A stretch of 12,587 nt of DNA from SAR324 cluster bacterium (GTDB lineage: Bacteria > SAR324 > XYD2-FULL-50-16): assembly GCA_002401295.1 (NCBI GenBank), contig NVSR01000067.1:1-12587 (forward strand). The letters run 5' to 3'. This document shows positions 1 through 7,012 of this stretch, piece by piece. A program made the position numbers and the translations under genes. The notes beneath the pieces were generated by a model. The model did no database searches, had not been told where the DNA came from, and saw only the letters and a program-made list of their open reading frames with translations. The stretch's first letter is position 1. Each line of letters starts with the position of its first letter.

Positions 1-59
1 TTATTTTTTTAAACCATCAAGAATCTATCTTAAATTTAGCTTATTTTGGTCTTGACTCC

Positions 60-354
60 GGGGTCCTCTATAGTCCTCCCCAGCCTATTCTTCGAGTTCC
101 TCATGAATGGGTCTATGCACAGATTGTAAAGCATTGAGAAAAAGGGCAGGTGGTTGAGGTCGAGATTCGTCCCATTTTCGACAAGGGAAAGCTGGATTTC
201 CGTGATGTGGTACAACTTCCACACATTTCATCGTAGTCTGAAAATCAAAAAAGAAGATGGGACTTATCAACAACGAACACCGGCAATGGCAGTCGGGCTA
301 GTGGCTTGTGCATATTCAACTTTGGAACTGATGCGGATGGTCTTCCTGAGATAA
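60..354 (+). pseudogene. Decayed DDE transposase (internal deletion, in-frame stop)
   Basis: Two reading frames together give the second half of an insertion-sequence transposase. The frame starting at 60 reads through PHEWVYAQIVKH, an in-frame TGA at 135-137, then EKGQVVEVEIRPIF and KGKLDF up to about 200. The TGA sits where related transposases have Arg (KHREKG), so it looks like a CGA-to-TGA change. From about 205 the reading moves to another frame, WYNFHTFHRSLK then QQRTPAMAVGL, ending in TAA at 352-354. The YNF-x(3)-HRSL ... QRTPAM-x-GL ending is characteristic of a group of IS-encoded DDE transposases. The roughly 60 residues expected between KGKLDF and WYNF, which include the last catalytic acidic residue, are missing. 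The element is therefore inactive. Which IS family it belongs to is not settled here. The flanks 1-59 and 355-499 show nothing I recognise. Confidence 0.78.
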
Positions 355-499
355 TCTCAAGTAACTACCCCTTTCAGCTGTAAAATCATTCCAAGAAAGC
401 TTCGCAAATAAGCTATGGAAAATCAGTCAATCGCAACCAATATACAAGGTAATTAGAATAACAGAGCATACTTTTTTAGTATTTTACATCAACATCTGG

Positions 500-2539
500 T
501 TAATCAAGAATAGAAATTTTGTCTTGTCCCCAGCGGTCAGCATATTTTTGAATTGCTTCACGCACCACAGTATTTTTATCCTTATTGTTTTCAAACCCCT
601 CAATTAGGCAATGCATAAACTCGCCAATTCTACTTGCAGCTTTTCCATCCCGAAATGGGTCAATTTGATTGAGGAATGCTTCCATTTTTCCAAAATTTGG
701 AAATTGATCCGGTGCGCTCCAATAGGACTCTAGTGAACTCCATAGGCCTTCCCAATCTTGGAAAACAACATCTCCTTGTTTAATTTGCTGATACATAGAA
801 CTTACCGCCCAACCTTCCAGGTCTAAAACAAGGGTTCTGGTTCCAGCAAGTGCAGCTTCAATTGCTGCAGTTCCCGCATGAAGATAACCATGAATAGCGA
901 TATCTGATGCAAGCGCTGCAATTGCTGGGGGTATAGCAGAACATCGAAAATTCTCCTCAAAAACATAGCACCTACCTGTTTCCTCCAGTTCCTGAAGAGA
1001 TTCCGCTACTTTTCCTAAACGTTTTCGTAGATTTTCTGGCTTTTTGGATTTAATGATCAGCCCTAGTTCAGGATTCTCCAGTACTTTTCTTATTATGAAA
1101 TCATAGCTTTCTGCCATGTGCTCATGTCCTTCGAACCAACGACCATCATCAATTGAATTCTCATCAAAATAGGCCAGAATTTTCTTCGCGCCCTTAGCTT
1201 TTAGCATATTGCGTAACTTTTTAGCTTCTGGTCGCAGAAGAGGAAATCTATGATCACCAGGGTAACCAACGGCTATGTGGTACGAAGCAGTTGAGCCATG
1301 TGCTTTTTCCAGCTCCGCATGTTCTGGTGAAAACCCGAAAATAATGTCAGCACAACAAGCTAAACTGGGGCCTGACCTATCTTCCAGAGCACGTTGCCAA
1401 ATCGCCATGATACCTCCAACTCTATGCATAGCTTCTGCAGTAGCGTAGTGGAGACTATCAAATTTATTTTCTGTGAGATAGGCCTTAGCATTGTATTTTT
1501 CAAAAAATTCTTGCCAATAGGATACCTCAAAAAGAAAACGACTTTGCTCTCGATTGATGAATTGCTGCTCAATCTTATATTTGGGATGTTTTTTGGCAGG
1601 AAGGATAGAATCACACTTCTTATTATATCCCTCAAATATCGGAATTCCAGAATTCTTGGTTAAGTGAAATCCATGAGATATTAGTTGAAAACCATGATCC
1701 TGAACAGCAGACCACTTTTCTTGTGGAACATTCAAGCATGGGCTATTGATCGAAAGCAATAGATTTTTTTTTGGTATTTTTGACTGCTGCCAGAAAAAAA
1801 GATCTGAATAAAGGGCCTGATCTTCTGTTTCGGGAACTCTATTAATTGAAATAACGATTTTTACATCCTCTCCTGTTTCATTAGCAAGTACAGCTTTGCT
1901 TTTTTGCTGTAACCCTTGCCTCACTTTTTTTGCTACGCGAAAAAGATTAGGCCGAGAAGTTATAAGGTTTTTAACCAAGTTCTGCTTGGAATAAGAAGGA
2001 CTGACAAATAAATTAATCCCTTTTTCCTGTGCGTACTCCTTTAAAGTATCTACCCAGAATCTTGTTGATAAATACAAGGCAACAGGTTCGGAGTTACTAT
2101 ATTGTTTTCTATGCCAATTAATCACTTCAACAATATACAGAGTTCTCCAAGTATACTCTGCGTCTGGGGAAGCAAAAAGGATCAAACTCTTCTCAAGAAA
2201 TTTTCCTAATCGAGTTTGATACCACTGTTTATTTACAATAGAGGAAAAGGCTTCACTTTGAACAACCCTATGCCGAAACCCCAATAGATTCATGTAAACT
2301 GATTTCAGTTGCAACGACAAATTATTCTCATCACGCACTTCATGTACTTGAAAAGTTAACGGGCTAAATGTAATTTCTGAAGTTGAAAATAATTTATTCG
2401 CTAACTTTAACGCCTTTGGCGAAGATTCAAAATAGAAACATTTAATAGGTAAAGTTCCATCAACCTCTTTTGCCTTTAGCAATGGAAGTAGATTAGCAGT
2501 TATAGAACTGGTGGTTAAATTCTCAAGATAAATTAGCAT
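500..2539 (-). CDS. Large surface-polysaccharide protein, candidate GT-B-type glycosyltransferase
   Basis: This is a 679-residue soluble protein with no signal peptide or membrane segment, so it is probably cytoplasmic. The second half, from about residue 445, looks like a GT-B/CDP-glycerol-transferase-type Rossmann domain. It has a strand-rich KKILAYFDEN opening near 452, ELGLIIKSKKP near 491-501, and then HAGTAAIEAALAG around 554-566, the pattern of a nucleotide-sugar-binding loop. It is followed by DPFRDGKAASRIGEFM near 627-642, an ending I associate with surface-carbohydrate proteins. The first 440 residues match nothing I can name. A role in transferring the activated sugar made by this locus is inferred from fold and neighbourhood; acceptor and donor are unknown. 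The ATG at 2539 has no convincing Shine-Dalgarno sequence. The gene lies 226 bases downstream of the CBS-nucleotidyltransferase gene, so it may have its own promoter. No clear terminator follows the stop at 500. Confidence 0.6.
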   Translation of the reverse strand: MLIYLENLTTSSITANLLPLLKAKEVDGTLPIKCFYFESSPKALKLANKLFSTSEITFSPLTFQVHEVRDENNLSLQLKSVYMNLLGFRHRVVQSEAFSSIVNKQWYQTRLGKFLEKSLILFASPDAEYTWRTLYIVEVINWHRKQYSNSEPVALYLSTRFWVDTLKEYAQEKGINLFVSPSYSKQNLVKNLITSRPNLFRVAKKVRQGLQQKSKAVLANETGEDVKIVISINRVPETEDQALYSDLFFWQQSKIPKKNLLLSINSPCLNVPQEKWSAVQDHGFQLISHGFHLTKNSGIPIFEGYNKKCDSILPAKKHPKYKIEQQFINREQSRFLFEVSYWQEFFEKYNAKAYLTENKFDSLHYATAEAMHRVGGIMAIWQRALEDRSGPSLACCADIIFGFSPEHAELEKAHGSTASYHIAVGYPGDHRFPLLRPEAKKLRNMLKAKGAKKILAYFDENSIDDGRWFEGHEHMAESYDFIIRKVLENPELGLIIKSKKPENLRKRLGKVAESLQELEETGRCYVFEENFRCSAIPPAIAALASDIAIHGYLHAGTAAIEAALAGTRTLVLDLEGWAVSSMYQQIKQGDVVFQDWEGLWSSLESYWSAPDQFPNFGKMEAFLNQIDPFRDGKAASRIGEFMHCLIEGFENNKDKNTVVREAIQKYADRWGQDKISILD

Positions 2540-2568
2540 AAAATATTTTTAGGAGTGGTCGATTTGGC

Positions 2569-2739
2569 CTAGTTTTTTAATTGGAAATGACCAATTTTTC
2601 TTGAGATATAATAGAATGGCATCAAAATTTGGCCCAACTTGTTTTCCAGAGCCTTACCAATATCATCCACTGTAATATTGCAACTGCAAGTATAGCGCAG
2701 GCCATTATCAAAAAGGAGATTTAGACAATAGAACCGGTT
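2569..2739 (-). other. Short protein-like open frame between two genes, no start codon
   Basis: Between the two left-block genes the minus strand has an open stretch of 56 codons ending in TAG at 2569-2571 and bounded upstream by a TAA at 2740-2742. It reads, in part, TVDDIGKALENKLGQ then MPFYYISRKIGHFQLKN, a plausible protein-like composition. It has no ATG or GTG near its beginning and no ribosome-binding site. It could be a remnant of a deleted gene or chance. The rest of the 2540-2765 gap holds a small AATTGG/CCAATT inverted repeat (2579-2584 and 2591-2596) and weak promoter-like sequence only. Confidence 0.2.
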
Positions 2740-2765
2740 TTAAATCAGTAGAATAATCAAGTTGC

Positions 2766-3815
2766 CTATTTAAAATTATGTTTATAGTCACCATTTGCAC
2801 GGTTAAAATCATCAACGTGGCCAACATCTATCCAGTATTCCCGTATTGGAAAAGCAACTGTTTTCTGCTTATTTTTACTTAGCTCTTTGAATAGATCAGG
2901 TAAATCAAAATAGGAGTGTTGTGGAATTAGTCGCAGTGACTCTGGGGATAAAATATAAATGCCTGCATTCACAAAAAAAGTATGAACAGGCTTTTCATCT
3001 ATCTTAGTAATTTGATGGTCCTTAATATTGACGACTCCGTAGGGAACTTGGAAGTCATACTCTCTAACGCACATAGTTGCTGCCGATTGATATTCATTAT
3101 GAAAATCTAGTAGGCGCTGAAAATTCACCCTAGTCAGAATGTCTCCATTCATGACAATCACGGGATTTTCTGGTGTTTCTGGCATTAAACTTAACGCCCC
3201 CCCTGTTCCTAACCGCTCTTTTTCACGAATATAGCGAATATCTACTCCCCACTTTTCCCCATTTCCAAAAAAACTTTCAATCATTTCAGCTTTATAATTG
3301 ACGGAAAAGTAGAATCGATAAAATCCATCAGAAATAAAATTGTCGAGTATTGTCTCTAAAATAGGTTGGTTTCCAATGTTAAGCAAAGGTTTTGGGCAAT
3401 CTTTAGTCAAGTTTCCTAATCGACTTCCCAAACCACCAGCCATAATAACCACAATAGTATCATTTTTTACAGTTTTATGGAGTTCATCAACCACCTGTAT
3501 CCCCAGAATTTTTCCATCATCATCGACCACAGGCAAGTGTCGAATATGTGTATTCTGAAATATTTGAAAAGTTTCTTTTGAAGTACTCTTCGATGATATA
3601 ATTAGAGGGGAGGAGTTCATTATTTTTGTCACCGGTTCTGAAAAAGAAACACCTTTCATAATTGCGCGGCGAATATCACCATCAGTGATGATTCCCAATA
3701 GTTTTCGTTCCTGGCCTACAATGACTGCAATCATACAGCTACTTGAGTCAATGATACTAATTGCCTCTTTTATTGTAGAGGTCACAGGAACTAGAGAGCT
3801 TTGCCAGTTTTTCAT
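2766..3815 (-). CDS. CBS-domain sugar-1-phosphate nucleotidyltransferase (PtmE/LegX-like)
   Basis: The protein has 349 residues. Two CBS modules (about 10-57 and 66-113) precede an NTP-transferase domain (121-349). The latter shows the nucleotide-binding loop AGGLGSRL (126-133), the substrate-binding KP (142-143), the metal-binding Asp in MNGD (D225) and YWIDVGHVDDF near the end (327-337). Tandem CBS plus nucleotidyltransferase in this order is the layout of Campylobacter PtmE, which transfers GMP to glucosamine-1-phosphate so that legionaminic acid can be built from a GDP-linked precursor. Similar proteins occur in other surface-sugar loci, so the sugar and nucleotide are inferred. CBS pairs commonly bind adenine nucleotides, so activity may respond to energy state. 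The ATG at 3815 lacks a strong ribosome-binding site. Codons and length look normal and the gene is intact. Confidence 0.82.
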   Translation of the reverse strand: MKNWQSSLVPVTSTIKEAISIIDSSSCMIAVIVGQERKLLGIITDGDIRRAIMKGVSFSEPVTKIMNSSPLIISSKSTSKETFQIFQNTHIRHLPVVDDDGKILGIQVVDELHKTVKNDTIVVIMAGGLGSRLGNLTKDCPKPLLNIGNQPILETILDNFISDGFYRFYFSVNYKAEMIESFFGNGEKWGVDIRYIREKERLGTGGALSLMPETPENPVIVMNGDILTRVNFQRLLDFHNEYQSAATMCVREYDFQVPYGVVNIKDHQITKIDEKPVHTFFVNAGIYILSPESLRLIPQHSYFDLPDLFKELSKNKQKTVAFPIREYWIDVGHVDDFNRANGDYKHNFK

Positions 3816-3980
3816 CTAAGTAACAGAGAGAGCATGAAGTTATTGATGGAAGGCATTTAGAAAAAAGCATGCAATGCTTAGTAGCCCACTCACCGGAGAG
3901 GTGGTAAAAGTGGCATTCAAAAAAAGAATAGACCTGAGTGGTCAGGTTAGAGTCCAAATAGCAATAACCGCAAATGGATA

Positions 3981-4231
3981 TCACAGAGAGAGCATTGGGG
4001 CATCTAATCGTTCGAGCCAAGATGGACATTTTTCGACCTGAACAACTTGAGCATACACCAGCTCATGAGGGGTACCAATTATAGTAAATCGAGAGTAGAT
4101 TGATTAGATTAGCTTAGTTTGAATCGCCTTCCAGTGCCCTTTTTATTAACAAAAGTTCGCAAAGCAAAAATCAGATTGGACTTTCTACTGTAACCATGAA
4201 ATTCATAAACTCCAACACATACATTTCTGCG
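3981..4231 (-). pseudogene. Remnant of a second, related DDE transposase
   Basis: Two overlapping-frame pieces on the minus strand look like transposase debris. The piece 4231-4109 reads NVCVGVYEFHG then SNLIFALRTFVNKKGTGRRF and ends in TAA. The piece 4103-3981 reads TIIGTPHELVYAQVVQVEK and ends in TGA. The segment PHELVYAQVV (codons 4070-4041) matches PHEWVYAQIV of the remnant at the left edge of the window at 8 of 10 residues. The underlying DNA agrees at 22 of 30 bases, with many differences at third codon positions, as expected of related coding sequences. Neither piece is a full gene. The 511-base gap 3816-4326 otherwise holds the palindrome and promoter described separately; 3836-3980 shows nothing recognisable. 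A chance resemblance is possible because the match is short. Confidence 0.5.
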
Positions 4232-4248
4232 TTAAATTAGATTTAACG
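4230..4248. promoter_or_regulatory. Perfect palindrome, possible operator
   Basis: CGTTAAAT-TAG-ATTTAACG has two perfectly complementary 8-base arms around a 3-base centre. It lies 78 bases before the start of the plus-strand oxidoreductase gene and overlaps the -35 side of the candidate promoter. That is a typical position for a dimeric repressor site. No cognate regulator is visible in the window. An AT-rich palindrome could also be incidental. Confidence 0.4.
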
Positions 4249-4271
4249 ATGGGAGCAAATACTTTTATAAA
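4243..4271 (+). promoter_or_regulatory. Candidate sigma-70-type promoter for the plus-strand oxidoreductase gene
   Basis: TTAACG (4243-4248) and TATAAA (4266-4271) are separated by 17 bases, matching 4 and 5 of 6 consensus positions. The predicted start site would leave a leader of roughly 50 bases before the ATG at 4327. It is the best-spaced pair in this gap, but AT-rich DNA gives such matches readily. Confidence 0.4.
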
Positions 4272-4326
4272 ATCAACTCTGAATCATAAAAACAAATAGT
4301 TCTAACTCTCTCAAACAACACAGAAA

Positions 4327-5307
4327 ATGAAAAATGTACTTATTATTGGATCTGGACAACTAGGTTCCAGGCACATGCAAGCATTACTAAACTCGAAATA
4401 TGACTTGAAAATTGATGTAATTGACCGGTCTCTGGAATCTCTTGAGCTTGCGAAGCAAAGAGCGGAAGAGATAAAAAAAAGAAAGGCTAAAATCGAACTT
4501 CGATTTTTTGAATCAATTGATGAATCTGACCTTCAAGTCCTTGACCTAGTCATCATAGCAACCACGGCAGGTGTTCGATATTCCGTCACTAAAGAACTCC
4601 TCGAAAAAAGAAAAGTTTCGCACCTTATCCTGGAAAAGGTTGCCTTCCAAAAGGTCAGTCATTTTGATAAAATCATCAACTTGTGCAGAGCGAAAAATAC
4701 AAAAACATGGGTCAATTGCCCTCGAAGAGAATTTGATGCTTTCAAAGAGATGAAAGCGTTTTTGGCGGATCAAGAAAAACTCATCATGACAGTACAAGGT
4801 GGAAATTGGGGCCTTGGGTGCAACACGATTCACCTGATGGACCTTTTAGCTTTTTTCACAAATTCTCTTCCAGAGTCTTACTCGATTGAAAACCTTGATC
4901 CTATTCTGTATGAAGCCAACAGAGCTGATGTAAAAGAATTTGGTGGTCTGCTAACTTTCCGCTACACAAATGGTAGTCGTTTAACGGTTATTGATGAAAA
5001 AGACTCAATAGCTCCCACATTTACTAGTATTCATGGAAAAACGAAAAGGCTAATTATTTCAGAATTCAACAAGACTGTAATTTTATCGACTGCAGAAAAA
5101 GACTGGGAACTTGAACAAAAAGAAATCTATCTGCCCTATCAAAGTGAGCTGACTACACTTGTTGCAGACAAAATTTTTGAAACAGGAGAATGCAATTTGA
5201 CAACTTTAGAGGAATCTAAAATTCTGCATCAGGTTCTTTTTTCGGCGTTAAACACACACCTGGAAAGACAACTAAACTCACAGTTTGAAAGTTGTCCTAT
5301 CACATAG
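4327..5307 (+). CDS. Gfo/Idh/MocA-like NAD(P)-dependent sugar oxidoreductase
   Basis: The protein has 326 residues and is probably cytoplasmic. The N-terminal Rossmann fold begins at once with VLIIGSGQLGSRH (4-16), the dinucleotide loop. The family EKP signature appears as EKV (103-105), so the lysine is kept and the proline lost. The active-site stretch GGNWGLGCNTIHLMDL (158-173) supplies H169 and D172 in the usual IHxxD arrangement. The family oxidises or reduces hydroxyls of sugars and nucleotide sugars; the substrate here is unknown but probably an intermediate of this glycan. It is the only complete plus-strand gene in the window, divergent from the CBS-nucleotidyltransferase and convergent with the cytidylyltransferase gene (43-base gap). 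It therefore has separate regulation, probably from the promoter with the palindrome. The ATG at 4327 has no good Shine-Dalgarno site but directly precedes the Rossmann strand. Confidence 0.75.
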   Translation: MKNVLIIGSGQLGSRHMQALLNSKYDLKIDVIDRSLESLELAKQRAEEIKKRKAKIELRFFESIDESDLQVLDLVIIATTAGVRYSVTKELLEKRKVSHLILEKVAFQKVSHFDKIINLCRAKNTKTWVNCPRREFDAFKEMKAFLADQEKLIMTVQGGNWGLGCNTIHLMDLLAFFTNSLPESYSIENLDPILYEANRADVKEFGGLLTFRYTNGSRLTVIDEKDSIAPTFTSIHGKTKRLIISEFNKTVILSTAEKDWELEQKEIYLPYQSELTTLVADKIFETGECNLTTLEESKILHQVLFSALNTHLERQLNSQFESCPIT

Positions 5308-5338
5308 GTAATCAAAAATAGATCTGGTAATTTACACG

Positions 5339-5378
5339 AGTGAAGGAGCACTAAATTTTTTCTAAATAATCCTTCACT
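5339..5378. repeat. Inverted repeat across the convergent gene ends
   Basis: AGTGAAGGA (5339-5347) and TCCTTCACT (5370-5378) are perfect 9-base complements separated by 22 bases. They span the stop codon of the cytidylyltransferase gene and lie just past the plus-strand gene. Transcripts from either side could fold here, but no run of T follows either arm directly. A role as bidirectional terminator is therefore only a guess. Confidence 0.3.
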
Positions 5379-6097
5379 TCTCTAAATTGATGTTTAAATA
5401 GATGTGCTGCAAGAACTTCCATTAAAGTAAAATCGTGCTCATGATCTATATCCAAAATTCCAGTATCTTCCATGAGTATAAGGTCCGCACTCCCATCGAG
5501 AGGAGATTTTCTTAGGTTGCCTGTAAGTGCTTTACAAGAATAAGAGTAGATCGATGCATTGATATCATAGACCTCTGGAACGTCTTGCCGACAGGAAAAA
5601 TTTCCTGTTTTACTTAAGGATATCCCCTCCTCGGTTTTTTCTACCATGTTGAAATATGGATTTCTTCTGGAGGCAACGGCGGAAAGAACAACATCAACCT
5701 TATTTTTAATCGATGTGTTCAGGGCATTTTCCACATCAGATACTTTTCTAAGAGGGGAGGTTATATCCAAATCGATCAAATAGTCGTAGGATTTATCGGA
5801 TAACTTTTCCATTTGAGCTAAGGCATCCTTCAAAACCAACATTTTTGGTGTCGCATCTTCAGCTAGTTCATCACATCTCAAGATAGAGACAATCTCTGAG
5901 AAATGAGTACCTATCTCAAGGAGAGGCTTACTGTCACTAGATATGCAAATATCCACCTCATGCTCGGAACGCTCTCGAAACTGCTCTGCTACGGATATAG
6001 TGTAAGCTACTAAAGGATGGCCTAAAAAATTACGAATATTTTTATTTTTTACTCCCTTAGAGCCAGCACGACCACAAATGGTAATTAATATTTTCAT
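5351..6097 (-). CDS. neuA: CMP-nonulosonate (sialic/legionaminic acid) cytidylyltransferase
   Basis: The protein activates a nonulosonic acid with CTP to give the CMP-sugar used by glycosyltransferases. It has 248 residues, the size of single-domain bacterial enzymes without the extra C-terminal esterase or phosphatase domain. The CTP-binding loop is ICGRAGSKGVKNKNIR (7-22), where sialic acid enzymes have PARGGSKG. DLDITSPLR (109-117) corresponds to the QPTSPLR strand. R170-QD with PEVYDINASIY (174-184) is the sugar-binding stretch, and ILDIDHEHDF (214-223) carries the metal-binding aspartates. It is last in the minus-strand operon. Its ATG overlaps the preceding stop (ATGA), with AAAGG six bases before the start (6104-6108), which supports this start and translational coupling. 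Sequence alone does not decide between Neu, Leg and other C9 sugars; NeuA, LegF and PtmB are all of this family. Confidence 0.88.
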   Translation of the reverse strand: MKILITICGRAGSKGVKNKNIRNFLGHPLVAYTISVAEQFRERSEHEVDICISSDSKPLLEIGTHFSEIVSILRCDELAEDATPKMLVLKDALAQMEKLSDKSYDYLIDLDITSPLRKVSDVENALNTSIKNKVDVVLSAVASRRNPYFNMVEKTEEGISLSKTGNFSCRQDVPEVYDINASIYSYSCKALTGNLRKSPLDGSADLILMEDTGILDIDHEHDFTLMEVLAAHLFKHQFREVKDYLEKI

Positions 6098-7011
6098 AAG
6101 ATACCTTTGACCATCTTTAAAACCTTATAAGCATGTCCCATATCATTCTTATTCTTTCCATTCCCTTGCAGAAGGTTTAAAAAATGATTTAATTCATTGA
6201 TATAAGGATCACTTGCGTTATTTGTATCGATAGTTTTCCCTCTATTGAGGTAAAATATTTTCTGGTTTACAAAATCTACTTGTACCGTATCATCAGCTGT
6301 AAATAACTCTAGCTCCCTTTTTGTTTTTCTTCCAAAATAATCTAAATGCACTTCAATAAGCTTATCTGAGTACTTGGCGATATAAACAGACAAGTCTTCA
6401 GAGTCAATCTCAAGATTAGAGAAAGTCCCCTGAAAACTCATTACTTCTAATGGAAAGCCAAAAAGGTCAGTAAGATAGTCCCATTCGTGAATCAAATCAA
6501 TACGTACTCCCCCTCCAAGCTCTTTCTTAGCACTATAAGAGGTTCGATAATCACTATTTTGTCTCCAGTCTGGTAGGTAGCTAGAACAAATAGCTCTTGC
6601 AGAAAAAACTCTCTCTTGTGCGAGGATCTCTTTTAGAACCCGATAAGTGTTACTATTACGCAGGGGAGAAGCAACATAATAGATACCATTTTCTCTCAAA
6701 GAAAGCTCACTCAGACTGCGGTTGCAATTACTAAACAGAGGTTTCTCAATAAAGAGATGCTTTGACCGCTTCACCATTTCCTGAATGGTCTCAAAGTGCA
6801 AAGAGGTAGGGTTGGTGATAAAGGCAATATCATAATCCAGATCACTCTCTTGCATAGAGTAGAACTCTTTATCTACTAGTTCTACCCTCTCTGCCTTTGA
6901 GGATCGCACGGCATGAATCTCAAATTGAATTTCCCTTTCCTTTCCAAGACTAATCAAGTTTCTTAGGTGTCGCAATCCAATAGATCCAAGACCAACGAAG
7001 CATACCTTCAT
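6094..7011 (-). CDS. Gfo/Idh/MocA sugar oxidoreductase with intact catalytic motif
   Basis: The protein has 305 residues from the chosen start. The Rossmann loop is VCFVGLGSIGLRHL (3-16). The family signature is complete: FIEKPL with K90 (88-92) and GGGVRIDLIHEWD (166-178), giving D172 and H175. SYLPDWR...DYRTSY (144-159) marks a subfamily common in surface-polysaccharide clusters. A longer reading frame runs back to 7065, but the ATG at 7011 directly precedes the Rossmann strand and has AAGGGG six bases upstream, so it is preferred. The upstream oxidoreductase stops one base before this ATG (TAAaATG), and the 3' end overlaps the cytidylyltransferase start by 4 bases. It probably oxidises a sugar or nucleotide-sugar intermediate; substrate unknown. 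It may act together with its neighbour, which lacks these catalytic residues. Confidence 0.82.
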   Translation of the reverse strand: MKVCFVGLGSIGLRHLRNLISLGKEREIQFEIHAVRSSKAERVELVDKEFYSMQESDLDYDIAFITNPTSLHFETIQEMVKRSKHLFIEKPLFSNCNRSLSELSLRENGIYYVASPLRNSNTYRVLKEILAQERVFSARAICSSYLPDWRQNSDYRTSYSAKKELGGGVRIDLIHEWDYLTDLFGFPLEVMSFQGTFSNLEIDSEDLSVYIAKYSDKLIEVHLDYFGRKTKRELELFTADDTVQVDFVNQKIFYLNRGKTIDTNNASDPYINELNHFLNLLQGNGKNKNDMGHAYKVLKMVKGIL

Positions 7012-7012
7012 T

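Noticed and set aside
36..273. Two ~60-codon minus-strand frames at the left edge
   Set aside because: They lie antisense to the transposase remnant and carry no recognisable motif or start signal.
468..482. ATACT-TTTTT-AGTAT small hairpin after the GT-like gene
   Set aside because: Five A/T-rich base pairs are too weak, and no T-run follows in the direction of the gene.
3865..3879. AAGCAT-GCA-ATGCTT hairpin followed on the minus strand by a T-run, terminator-like
   Set aside because: The stem is only 6 bases with few G-C pairs, and no intact minus-strand gene lies upstream to be terminated.
3823..3995. 13-base direct repeat ACAGAGAGAGCAT at 3823-3835 and 3983-3995, possible target duplication
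   Set aside because: The 147 bases between the copies have no matching inverted ends. A purine-rich 13-base repeat is expected about once by chance in a window this size.
3757..4029. 90-codon cysteine-rich minus-strand frame
   Set aside because: It overlaps the 5' end of the CBS-nucleotidyltransferase gene in another frame, has no ribosome-binding site and no recognisable motif. The transposase-like reading at 3981-4103 explains part of it better.
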